Of a stretch of DNA of 51,201 nt, positions 41,190 to 49,157 are shown piece after piece. Within the stretch, counting starts at the first letter, position 1, and each line of letters begins with the position of its first letter. This DNA is from Gammaproteobacteria bacterium. GTDB lineage: Bacteria; Pseudomonadota; Gammaproteobacteria; Steroidobacterales; Steroidobacteraceae. Position numbers and translations under genes: made by a program. The DNA lies in contig VGUP01000004.1 in NCBI GenBank assembly GCA_016874175.1, positions 1-51,201 on the forward strand. The letters run 5' to 3'. Under the pieces are notes generated by a model that saw nothing but the letters and a program-made list of their open reading frames with translations, made no database searches and had not been told where the DNA came from.

Positions 41190-42434
41190 ATGTGGTCCAA
41201 CTCTTCCCTGACCCCGTCGGCCCGCGCCTTCGAGCCGATGCAGCTGGGGCCGATCACCTTGCCCAACCGCTTCGTGAAGGCCGGCACCTACGAGGGCATG
41301 AATTTCGCCAACGGGCCGAGTGCGGCGTTGGTCAAACACCACGTGGATATCGCCCGCGGTGGCGTCGGCATGACGACCCTCGGCTACACAGCCGTTCATC
41401 CGGATGGGCGCACCTTCGAAGAAGAAACCTCCATCGGCACCGACAACGTGGGGCGTTTTCGCGCCCTGACCGATGCCGTGCACGCGGCCGGGGCGCGGGT
41501 CTCGCTGCAACTCGGCCACTGCGGCACGATGACCCGCACGCCCAAGCGCAGCACGCGCAAGCCCCTCGGCCCCTCCAAAACTTTGAACCTCTACGGCGCC
41601 ATGGTGGGCGCCTTGTTCACGAGCGAGATGACGAGCGCCGACATGCAAAATGTCAGCGACCAATTCGTCGCCGCCGCCAATTACGCCGTTGAGGCGGGCT
41701 TCGATGCCATCGAACTGCACATGGGCCACGGCTATCTGCTCAGCCAATTTTTGAGCCCGCTCGCCAACAAACGCAGCGACCAGTACGGTGGTAGCGCGGA
41801 AAATCGTCTGCGTTTTCCGCTAGAGGTGACCGAGCGTGTGCTCGCCGCGGTCGGTGACAAGATCGCGGTCGTCGCCAAGCTCAACTTGCGCGATGGCGTG
41901 CGCTCGGGCGTCGAGATCGCCGATTCCATCAAAACCGCGCAAGCCCTGCAGGCCGCCGGCCTGCATGGTCTCGTGATGACGGGCGGTTTCTCGCCTTATT
42001 CGCCGATGTATCTCTTTCGCGGCAATTCGCCCGTGCCTTCGATGCTACAAACCGAAAAAAGCGGTTGGAACCGTTTTTTGCTCAAACTCGGTGCGAAAAC
42101 GGCCTTTCGCGACACGCCCTTCGAAGAAATGTATTTTTTGAAGCACGCACTGCAGATGCGCGAAGCGGTGACGATGCCACTCGGGCTTTTGGGCGGATTG
42201 CGCAGCGGCGACAACGTCGCCGAAGCCATGCGTGCCGCCTTCGATTTCGTGGTGCTCGGTCGACCGCTCATCTCGCAAGCGGACTTCGTAGCCAGAATCG
42301 CCAAGGACCCAAGCGCACGGTCCAACTGCATCAACTGCAATCGCTGCGTCGCAGAGTTTTCGACGCCGGGTGGCGTACGCTGCGTGCTCGGTGAGCCGAA
42401 TGATCCTGCGCTCAACGCCCGCCCGGCGACCTGA
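41190..42434 (+). CDS. OYE/2,4-dienoyl-CoA reductase-type flavoprotein with Cys cluster
   Basis: A 414-residue NADH:flavin oxidoreductase (old yellow enzyme barrel). LGPITLPNRFVKAGTYEG is the N-terminal family start, HMGHGYLLSQFLSP and NKRSDQYGGS are the FMN and active-site segments, and LGRPLISQADF the phosphate loop. The C-terminus has C-x2-C-x2-C-x11-C, similar to the [4Fe-4S] motif of 2,4-dienoyl-CoA reductase (C-x2-C-x3-C-x11-C), but the flavodoxin/NADPH domains that follow in that enzyme are absent. ATG 41190 is chosen over 41112, which overlaps the half-site. It is transcribed alone and overlaps the convergent SDR by 23 bases. Confidence 0.82.
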   Translation: MWSNSSLTPSARAFEPMQLGPITLPNRFVKAGTYEGMNFANGPSAALVKHHVDIARGGVGMTTLGYTAVHPDGRTFEEETSIGTDNVGRFRALTDAVHAAGARVSLQLGHCGTMTRTPKRSTRKPLGPSKTLNLYGAMVGALFTSEMTSADMQNVSDQFVAAANYAVEAGFDAIELHMGHGYLLSQFLSPLANKRSDQYGGSAENRLRFPLEVTERVLAAVGDKIAVVAKLNLRDGVRSGVEIADSIKTAQALQAAGLHGLVMTGGFSPYSPMYLFRGNSPVPSMLQTEKSGWNRFLLKLGAKTAFRDTPFEEMYFLKHALQMREAVTMPLGLLGGLRSGDNVAEAMRAAFDFVVLGRPLISQADFVARIAKDPSARSNCINCNRCVAEFSTPGGVRCVLGEPNDPALNARPAT

Positions 42435-43287
42435 AGTCGCGGCCGAAATCGAACTCGGGATTTCGACCCTCAAGCATCGCGGCCTGCCGCGCCGGCAATG
42501 CGGCGAGCATTTCCGGATGCGGAAACACCCAGAACCGGCCGCTCTCGATGGCCTCGAAGGTGACGGCCGCCACCTGTTCCGGATGCATGCCCCTTCGGGC
42601 CGTGCCTGCGATCATCGCTTCGCGCATCGCGGCTCCGGCGCCTGCCAGTGGCTCCGCACCCGCCTCGCGGTGCCGCTCGGCTTCAAAGATTCGACTGCGC
42701 ACTGCTCCTGGTGCCAGCAATGAAACTCCGATGGGTGCCTTGGTCGCGGCGAGATCGAGGTAAAGCGTCTCGGCGATCGCCGCAAGCGCAGCCTTGCTCC
42801 CCGAATACGCACCGAGCATGGGCGAAGCAATCAGCCCAGCCATCGAGCCCGTGATCACCACATGAGCTTCACGGCCAGCATCGCGACCGCGCGCCAACAT
42901 GCCGGGGACGCAGGCCCGAATGCCGTTGACGACACCTTTGACGTTGACGTCCAACAACCAGTCGAATTCGCGAGCCGTTTGCTCCCAGAGCCGCCGGGGA
43001 ACGAGTACGCCCGCATTGCAAAAGAGCAGGTCCACTCCGCCCCATTCTCGGGTGATTTCCATCACCCGATTTTCGAAGGCGATGGCGTCACGCACATCGA
43101 GCACGCGCGCCTGGGACGCTGGCGCCCCTGCAGCGAGGCATTCCGCGGCGACTGCCGCCGTGCTCTCGGTCTCGATATCACAGACGAGCACGCGCATACC
43201 ACGCGCTGCCGCGACAAGCGCGAGCGAGCGCCCTATCCCACCCGCCGCGCCCGTGACGAGCGCCGTGCGCCCCGTGAATTCACGCAC
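42412..43287 (-). CDS. SDR oxidoreductase of the Rieske-amidohydrolase module
   Basis: A 291-residue short-chain dehydrogenase. TGAAGGIGRS binds the nucleotide with Asp in VCDIE (NAD preference), CNAGV replaces NNAG, TGSMAGL holds the Ser, and YSGSK the catalytic Tyr and Lys. The C-terminal 60 residues include FPHPEML, often seen in proteobacterial steroid and terpenoid SDRs. GTG 43287 is the start. It is the last gene of the leftward module with the Rieske protein, the amidohydrolase-fold protein and the AMP ligase, so it may oxidise the alcohol made by the Rieske enzyme. Substrate unknown. Confidence 0.82.
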   Translation of the reverse strand: MREFTGRTALVTGAAGGIGRSLALVAAARGMRVLVCDIETESTAAVAAECLAAGAPASQARVLDVRDAIAFENRVMEITREWGGVDLLFCNAGVLVPRRLWEQTAREFDWLLDVNVKGVVNGIRACVPGMLARGRDAGREAHVVITGSMAGLIASPMLGAYSGSKAALAAIAETLYLDLAATKAPIGVSLLAPGAVRSRIFEAERHREAGAEPLAGAGAAMREAMIAGTARRGMHPEQVAAVTFEAIESGRFWVFPHPEMLAALPARQAAMLEGRNPEFDFGRDFRSPGGR

Positions 43288-43322
43288 GACCGAGCGGAAC
43301 CGCGCTGAGCTCGCGAGCCAAC

Positions 43323-44438
43323 TCAGTTCGCCTTGCGCGCGAAGCTGCGATTGGCGATCGGCGTGCCTTCATCCCGCGGCAGCTCGGCATAGAACTGACG
43401 GTAATACTTGCGGAAGGCCGAGATCGGACCGTCACCGTCGCAGAGCAGCGCATCGTGGGTGTACCGCTGACGATCCCAGACCACCTTGTCCTGATCGAGC
43501 TGACGACAGATATCTTTGACCATCGCTCGCGCCACGCCTGCCGATGGCCCGTCGATGGCTGACTTCAGCTGCGTGAATGCGAATCGTACGTGGGTGCAAT
43601 CCGGTGCGATCGGCGTGATCCCGGCGACCATCAGCGTTTCGCAGATCCCCGCAAAGCGCGTCCAAGCTTGGCCAGCGCCCACCGTGCCATAAGAAATGGT
43701 GCCATCAACGTCACCGCGTGGTGTCGGCATCTTGGCCGCGACGGACGCCACACGACGAATGCCTTCGAACTTGACGTCGTAATTGGGCAGGCTCGCCGTG
43801 CCGTGGATGTAGCGAAAATGCGCCGCATCCACGCCGTTCTCGGCCATGTTTTGCAGTGGCCCATACACGAGCCACTCGTGTTTGTCGTAATCGCTCCACT
43901 CGGGCGAGGCCGCCTCGGGCAGCGCTTCGACCTCAAAAGTGGGCTCGACGTTTTCCGGGTGATACCACGCCCAAATAAAACGATTGCGCTCGACGAGGCG
44001 CCACGGCTTCACGCAGCTGCGCTTGGCCTGTGGCGGGATGACTTTGGCGTAGGGAATCTTCGTGACCTCGCCCTTGCCGTTGTACTGCCAAGAATGGAAC
44101 GGGCACTCGAGATCATTGCCTTGAACGCGCCCGGCATACCCCATGTGGGCGCCGAGGTGACGACAGTAGGCATCAACCATACGCGGCGTGCCGTCCTCGC
44201 CACGCCACAACGCGAGCTCGCGATTGAAATAGCGCAGCGGCTTGACCTCACCCACTTTGAGCTCATCGGAATAGCTGACGACGAACCAGCCAAAGGGCAT
44301 GGGCAAGTCGATGCCGCGATCGGCCGCCGATACGGGTCGGTCGAGCGGCGCCGTGCGCCAAGCGAGCAACTCCTCTTTCGAGAAGCGCGAAAGGTACTGG
44401 CGGGCAGCGGTGTTCGATGGAATGTCTTCGTTGCTCAT
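43323..44438 (-). CDS. Rieske oxygenase, second type
   Basis: A 371-residue Rieske non-heme iron oxygenase. CRHLGAHMGY and CPFHSWQYN bind the [2Fe-2S] cluster; AENGVDAAHFRYIHG supplies Asp and two His for the mononuclear iron. PFGWFVVSYSDEL before the cluster resembles KshA and the DAF-36/Neverland cholesterol-desaturase group more than aromatic dioxygenases. It is clearly different from the KshA at 17998, so it is not a second copy. ATG 44438 overlaps the amidohydrolase stop as ATGA. A hydroxylation or desaturation of a sterol-like substrate is plausible; position unknown. No dedicated reductase nearby. Confidence 0.84.
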   Translation of the reverse strand: MSNEDIPSNTAARQYLSRFSKEELLAWRTAPLDRPVSAADRGIDLPMPFGWFVVSYSDELKVGEVKPLRYFNRELALWRGEDGTPRMVDAYCRHLGAHMGYAGRVQGNDLECPFHSWQYNGKGEVTKIPYAKVIPPQAKRSCVKPWRLVERNRFIWAWYHPENVEPTFEVEALPEAASPEWSDYDKHEWLVYGPLQNMAENGVDAAHFRYIHGTASLPNYDVKFEGIRRVASVAAKMPTPRGDVDGTISYGTVGAGQAWTRFAGICETLMVAGITPIAPDCTHVRFAFTQLKSAIDGPSAGVARAMVKDICRQLDQDKVVWDRQRYTHDALLCDGDGPISAFRKYYRQFYAELPRDEGTPIANRSFARKAN

Positions 44439-45313
44439 GACGGCGGACCTCCGAACAGACGGGCGGCATTTTCGTAAAGGAATTTCGGCCACACTGAATC
44501 TTTGAACGGCACATCGGGCAGTTCGCGAAAGATACGCTCGAGCGACAAGCCCATGGGCCAATACCCGGCGTACATGATCCGATCAGCCCCGCGCGTGTTG
44601 GCGTAATCGATGATGGCCTTCGGATAATGTTTGGGTGCAAAGGCACTGGTGGAATAAAAGAGATTCGGCCATTTGAGCATCAGCTTGACGGCGAGATCCT
44701 CCCAAGGCTCGGCCCCGTGACGCATCACGAACTTCAGCTCCGGGAAAAACCAGCAGACTTCATCAACAAGCTCAGCGTGTTGCGGCGCCATCGGTAATCG
44801 CGGCCCCGGTACACCGACGTTCACGAACACCGGCAAATCGAGATCCACGCAGGTCGCGTAGATCGGATAAACCTTTTTGTCATTGATGGGCACCTGCGGG
44901 TTGTTGCCGCAGGGAAAGAAACTGACCGCGTGTATGTGGCCGGCAGCCTTCAAGCGACGTATTTCACGCACATCATCCATCCCTTTGTTGGGATTGACGT
45001 GATAATCAAAGATAAAGCGATCCGGGTAAACCTCGCGCGCCCGCTTGATGCCGGCCGACCCCTCCCAATAGCCGACCATGGCGCGCGCGATGTGATAGCG
45101 ATCCATCTGCGCGACCGTGTAGTCAATATAGTCGGAATCGGTGGGCAGCACCGGGATATCTTTGAACATGTACTGCGCCGGCATCTTGAACGCCTCGCGG
45201 CTCTCGCGATCGAGTAGCAGCGGCAGATAGGGCGTGTACCACTCGGTATTGGTGGTACTGACCGGTATCCCCAACATCAGATCAATGACTTTGGCGCCCT
45301 GCGGAAACCCCAT
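44435..45313 (-). CDS. Amidohydrolase-fold protein (PF04909) lacking metal ligands
   Basis: A 292-residue protein of the amidohydrolase_2/ACMSD family by overall pattern (Y-x-L-P-I-x-A-type core, VNVGVPGPR, MRHGAEPW, RIMYAGYWP). The N-terminal metal site H-x-H is replaced by VIDLMLG, and the later catalytic Asp of the usual GSDYP is replaced by AGYWP; only the His of RHGAEPW remains. The protein is full length and in frame, so this is not a pseudogene. It may be a metal-free hydrolase/decarboxylase or a binding protein. Start ATG 45313 is 27 bases after the ligase stop. Confidence 0.72.
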   Translation of the reverse strand: MGFPQGAKVIDLMLGIPVSTTNTEWYTPYLPLLLDRESREAFKMPAQYMFKDIPVLPTDSDYIDYTVAQMDRYHIARAMVGYWEGSAGIKRAREVYPDRFIFDYHVNPNKGMDDVREIRRLKAAGHIHAVSFFPCGNNPQVPINDKKVYPIYATCVDLDLPVFVNVGVPGPRLPMAPQHAELVDEVCWFFPELKFVMRHGAEPWEDLAVKLMLKWPNLFYSTSAFAPKHYPKAIIDYANTRGADRIMYAGYWPMGLSLERIFRELPDVPFKDSVWPKFLYENAARLFGGPPS

Positions 45314-45340
45314 CTTGTTGCTGCTCCCGTTCTTGTCTGG

Positions 45341-47062
45341 TTACGATGCGCTGTATCGACGGCGCAGTTGTACCTTGTCGACCTTGTCGAGATGGTTGCG
45401 CGGCAAAGCTTCGTGCTGAACCAAAACTTCGGTGGGCACCTTGTAGGCCGCCAAGTGCGCCGCAACATGCTGCTTCACCTCATCGCCGGTAATGAGCCCC
45501 GCCGAGGCATGAGGTTCGACGATCGCCATCAGACGCTCGCCGAGTCGGGAATCTGGCACGCCAAAAGCCACCGCTTCCGCGAGACCCGGATGTGCGAGCA
45601 GTACCCGCTCGACCTCGGCGCAATAAATATTCTCGCCCGCAGAGATCACCATGTCCTTCTTGCGATCGACAATATAAAGGAAACCGTCGGCATCGAGATA
45701 GCCGATATCACCCGAGCGCATGAAGCCTTCGTTGTCGAAGGCGCGCGCTGTCTCCTCGCGATCGCCCCAGTACTCGAGCATGTTTGAAACCGACCGCATG
45801 CAGATCTCGCCCGCTTCGCCCGGCGCGGCGAGGCTGCCGTCTTCAAGCACGATTTTGACGAGTGTCGTGTCGAGCATCCGCCCGGCGGTCCCCGGATGCG
45901 CGAGATATTCTTCGCCCACCGACATGGCCACCGCACCCGTGGTTTCAGTCATGCCGAACCCGGTGCCGGGTACGGCATGCGGGAACGCTTTAGCGATTTC
46001 GCTGAGCATGCCCGCCTGCAAGGCCTGACCGCCCGTCGAGACGCTGGTCAAAGATTTGAGATCGTACTGCGAAATATTTGGCGAACGCAGCAGGTCCCAC
46101 ATCATGGTCGGCACACACGGAAACTGCGTCACTTTCTCGGTTTCGATAAGCTGCAATGCCGCAGCCGCATCCCACCGCCGCATCAAGACAATCTTGCCGC
46201 CGCGCACCAGCGTCGATAGCAGGCCGGTGTGCAGACCGCTGGTGTGAAAGAACGGGAACATGAGCAGCATGCAGGTCTGCGGTGACATGGCCGCAAGCTG
46301 CTCGAGCGTCATGCCGTAGCGGGCCGCCATGTTAGCAGCGATGCGGTACCCGGCATAGAGATTGGTCCACACCGAATTGCTCGTGCCCCAGTGACTGAGC
46401 ACCGCACCCTTCGCGCGACCGGTGGTCCCAGAAGTAAACAGGATGGTCGCAGGATCGAGGGGCTCGACCGACGGCGCGGCCGGGCCGGCATTCGCGGGAG
46501 CTTCGGCCAGCAGATCGGCAAGGCGCACGGCCCCCGCAGCGACCGCCGCATCGATCACGGCAAATTCGCGCTGCCGATCATCACCGCTCAAAGAATCATC
46601 CGCCGCCACCATGAGCGGACAGGTGGCAGGATGAGTCGCGAGCTCTCGCGCGCAGCGGCTGTCCGTGATCAGCAGTGAAACCCCGGTGCCATCGCGCGCC
46701 GCCGCGAGCTCATCGCCTGAAGCGCGACTGTTCATCGCCACTGGGATGGCGCCAAGGCGGACGAGCGCCAAAAACGCGTACACCCACTCCGGCAGGTTAC
46801 GCATGGCGAGTCCGACACGACTCCCCGCCCCGATCGAGCAGTGTGACTGCAGGGCGTACGCGAGACGATCGACGGTAGAGGACAAATCGCGGTAGCTCAG
46901 CCGCAACGGGCCGTAGACGATGGCAATAGCGTCCGAATTCCAGGGGACAGCCTTGAGCAGCGCCGGCAGAGTCCGGGGCGCACGACTGAACACGCGGCAG
47001 CGGTAGCCGCGAACCAGCTCTTCGACGAGCTCGAATTGCCCTTCCGTTGACACCCCGACCAC
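45341..47062 (-). CDS. AMP-dependent acyl-CoA ligase
   Basis: A 573-residue ANL-family ligase. ILFTSGTTGRAKGAVLSH is the ATP loop, GFGMTETTGA the A5 motif, IVDRKKDMVISAGENIYCAE the hinge, and the C-terminal Lys is in LDKVDKVQLRR. FadD-like with an N-terminal extension of about 25 residues. GTG 47062 or GTG 47053 start; neither is decisive. It is the first gene of the leftward module (ligase, amidohydrolase-fold, Rieske, SDR) downstream of operator D, so it probably activates an acid whose CoA ester is then handled by the module. Substrate unknown. Confidence 0.84.
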   Translation of the reverse strand: MVGVSTEGQFELVEELVRGYRCRVFSRAPRTLPALLKAVPWNSDAIAIVYGPLRLSYRDLSSTVDRLAYALQSHCSIGAGSRVGLAMRNLPEWVYAFLALVRLGAIPVAMNSRASGDELAAARDGTGVSLLITDSRCARELATHPATCPLMVAADDSLSGDDRQREFAVIDAAVAAGAVRLADLLAEAPANAGPAAPSVEPLDPATILFTSGTTGRAKGAVLSHWGTSNSVWTNLYAGYRIAANMAARYGMTLEQLAAMSPQTCMLLMFPFFHTSGLHTGLLSTLVRGGKIVLMRRWDAAAALQLIETEKVTQFPCVPTMMWDLLRSPNISQYDLKSLTSVSTGGQALQAGMLSEIAKAFPHAVPGTGFGMTETTGAVAMSVGEEYLAHPGTAGRMLDTTLVKIVLEDGSLAAPGEAGEICMRSVSNMLEYWGDREETARAFDNEGFMRSGDIGYLDADGFLYIVDRKKDMVISAGENIYCAEVERVLLAHPGLAEAVAFGVPDSRLGERLMAIVEPHASAGLITGDEVKQHVAAHLAAYKVPTEVLVQHEALPRNHLDKVDKVQLRRRYSAS

Positions 47063-47147
47063 CTTGATGTGGAATGTGGTGATAGTAGCAGTTGCGACCC
47101 TGAAAACAACGTTTTTGACGGTCGGAGTGGCTCAGAACCATCAGAAT

Positions 47148-47175
47148 GCGTAAAGATCGCTATCGGTTTATACGC
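47148..47175. promoter_or_regulatory. Operator D: 28-bp inverted repeat, one mismatch
   Basis: GCGTAAA (47148-47154), 14 bases, then TATACGC (47169-47175). One base differs from the perfect right arm; flanks AT before and A after extend the symmetry as in operator B. It lies in the 151-base divergent gap between the AMP ligase (minus, start 47062) and an SDR (plus, start 47214), 38 bases before the SDR start. Spacer length is the same as at the other three sites. Confidence 0.7.
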
Positions 47176-47213
47176 ACTTGCAATATGCGGCGAATGCCGC
47201 CCGGGGGTGAAAA

Positions 47214-47990
47214 ATGGGTCGTCTTGCCGGTCGAGTTGCCCTCATAACCGGGGCCAGTCAAGGAATTGGGGCCGCTATCGCAGCGCGCTTTGCCGCCGAG
47301 GGTGCGCATGTCGCCCTTTGCGCACGTCGCGCCGAACCACTCGAGGCCAGGGCGGCCGCCATTCGGGCGAGCGGCGGCTCGGTCAGCCAGCGCGCCTTCG
47401 ATGTCGCGGACCACGCGGCGCTCGCCGATTTCGTCGCTACGACGGCTGCGCAGCACGGGCGGCTCGACGTGTTGGTCAATAACGCGCCGTCGGTCACCTA
47501 CTCGGCGATCGTCGACATGACCCCGGAAAGTTTTCGTAAAGATTTCGAGGTCAACGTCAACTCGGCTTTTGTCGCCACGCGTGAAGCGTTCAAGGTGATG
47601 CTGCCCGCGCAGCGCGGCTCGATCATCAATATTTCTTCGATCAACGGGCTCTTAGGGCTCGGTAACATGTCGGCCTACGGCGCGGCCAAAGCCGCTCTTA
47701 TCCACTTCACCAAATGTGCCGCCATGGAGGGTGCTCGCGCCAATGTTCGCGTCAATGCGATCGCGCCGGGTGTCATCAATACGCCGGCGACCGTAGCAGG
47801 CTTTGCGGGACCCTACGCAGACTGGGGCAAGAAGATCGCGAGTCAAGTACCGATGGGTCGCTTCGGCGAAGCCCATGAAATCGCCGGCGTCGCGCTATTT
47901 TTGGCCAGCGACGACTCGGCCTATGTCACCGCGACCTGTATTTCGGCAGATGGCGGCAAAGCGGCAGAACTCGTCGTCCCTCCGCCCTAA
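47214..47990 (+). CDS. SDR oxidoreductase
   Basis: A 258-residue short-chain dehydrogenase. TGASQGIGAA binds the nucleotide with ARR after strand 2 (NADP preference likely). NNAG is NNAP here, which is uncommon. SSING holds the Ser and YGAAK the catalytic pair. GGGGGTG precedes the ATG. It is the first gene of the rightward pair after operator D, followed 71 bases later by another SDR. Substrate unknown; a hydroxy- or ketosteroid acid is the likely class. Confidence 0.82.
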   Translation: MGRLAGRVALITGASQGIGAAIAARFAAEGAHVALCARRAEPLEARAAAIRASGGSVSQRAFDVADHAALADFVATTAAQHGRLDVLVNNAPSVTYSAIVDMTPESFRKDFEVNVNSAFVATREAFKVMLPAQRGSIINISSINGLLGLGNMSAYGAAKAALIHFTKCAAMEGARANVRVNAIAPGVINTPATVAGFAGPYADWGKKIASQVPMGRFGEAHEIAGVALFLASDDSAYVTATCISADGGKAAELVVPPP

Positions 47991-48061
47991 GGCAATTTTT
48001 TTAGCTATCCCATCGCGAGTCAGCAAATCACTCAATAACGAACCAAACAGCGAGGCGCAGC

Positions 48062-48889
48062 ATGTCACTTTCAGGCAAGGCAGCTTTGGTTACTGGCGCG
48101 GGTCAGGGCATCGGGCGCGCTTGCGCACTTGCCCTCGCCGAAGCCGGCGCACGAGTCGCCGTTTTTGATCTCAAGCAGGAATCCGCTGACGCCACCGTCG
48201 CCACGCTGCCGAATCCCACCGCGCACTTGGCGATTGCCGGCAACGTAGCCGACAGCGCTGCGGTCAAAGCCGCTTTTGCGCAAGCCGTGGCGGCGTTTGG
48301 GCGGCTCGATGTGCTCGTCAATAATGCCGGCACCGGCACTGGCCCGAACGACGGTAGCGCCAAAATGTACGAGCTGATGGCGCAGCGTAACGCCGAACTC
48401 GCGCGTGGCGAAACACCCAAGACCCATGTCGAGCAAACCGTCTTCATGGAAGACGAAGGCTGGCGCGCGGTGATGGCTGTCAATCTCGACGGTGCTTTCT
48501 TTTGCGCGCGCGAGGCGCTGCGCGTTATGGCCGAAAAAAACATCAAGGGCTCGATCATCAATATCGCCTCCACGGCCGTGCAGTCGGGCGAAGGTCCCGT
48601 GCACTACGTCACCAGCAAGGCAGCGCTAGTCGGCATGACCCGCGCCCTCGCCCGCGAAGTCGCCTCACGCGGCATCCGTATCAATGCCGTGGCCCCCGGC
48701 CCCACCGACACCCCGCTCATGCGCTCCATTCCCGACGAATGGATTGCAAGCCTCGAAAAAGCCATCCCACTCGGCCGTCTCGCGAAGCCTGCCGAAGTTG
48801 CGGCAGCCGTACGCTTTCTCGCGAGTGACGAGGCCTCGTACGTGACCGGCAGTGTGCTGGTCGCCAACGGCGGCTCGTATTTCTTTTAA
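48062..48889 (+). CDS. SDR oxidoreductase with extended loop
   Basis: A 275-residue short-chain dehydrogenase. TGAGQGIGRA binds the nucleotide with Asp in VFDLK (NAD). NNAG is followed by an insertion of about 25 residues (rich in Gly, Glu and Lys, PNDGSAKMYEL onward) before the usual W-x-x-V-x-x-VNL segment. IASTAVQ holds Ser and YVTSK the catalytic Tyr and Lys. GAGG precedes the ATG. The loop would lie near the active site. Second gene of the operator D rightward unit; it ends 73 bases before the acyl-CoA dehydrogenase remnant. Confidence 0.83.
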   Translation: MSLSGKAALVTGAGQGIGRACALALAEAGARVAVFDLKQESADATVATLPNPTAHLAIAGNVADSAAVKAAFAQAVAAFGRLDVLVNNAGTGTGPNDGSAKMYELMAQRNAELARGETPKTHVEQTVFMEDEGWRAVMAVNLDGAFFCAREALRVMAEKNIKGSIINIASTAVQSGEGPVHYVTSKAALVGMTRALAREVASRGIRINAVAPGPTDTPLMRSIPDEWIASLEKAIPLGRLAKPAEVAAAVRFLASDEASYVTGSVLVANGGSYFF

Positions 48890-48962
48890 GTTTCTTGAAT
48901 TTTTTTCTTTGGGAAATCGATCGTGTCCATGACGAATTCCGTTGACCGCGTTGCGGTGACTC

Positions 48963-49157
48963 TCATCGCGCGAGGCCTGACGGCTCGCCGCGCTCGCGCA
49001 TGCGTTCAAACCACACGCGCTGATCTTTGCTGCTAAAGCACAGCTGCGAGCCCCCCCAGACCATTTCTTTGGGCGTGATGGGCAGGCGCATCGAGGCCGG
49101 GCAGTTGGCCTCTTGCTATGCACGTACCTCGGCGCGCCAGACCTTGGTATCTACCAC
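48963..49157 (-). pseudogene. Acyl-CoA dehydrogenase N-terminal remnant with in-frame stop
   Basis: Reading the minus strand from GTG 49157 gives VVDTKVWRAEVRA, a TAG stop (49118-49116), then QEANCPASMRLPITPKEMV, WGGSQLCFSSKDQRVWFERM and a frame end at 48963. This is the start of a large FadE-type acyl-CoA dehydrogenase, which normally reads AEVRAWLEANCP; one base change (TGG to TAG) makes the stop. After RMRERG the homology ends and the remaining 330 or so residues are missing. The first codons overlap the end of the upstream ligase gene, as in an intact operon. No track ORF covers it in full. Confidence 0.8.
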
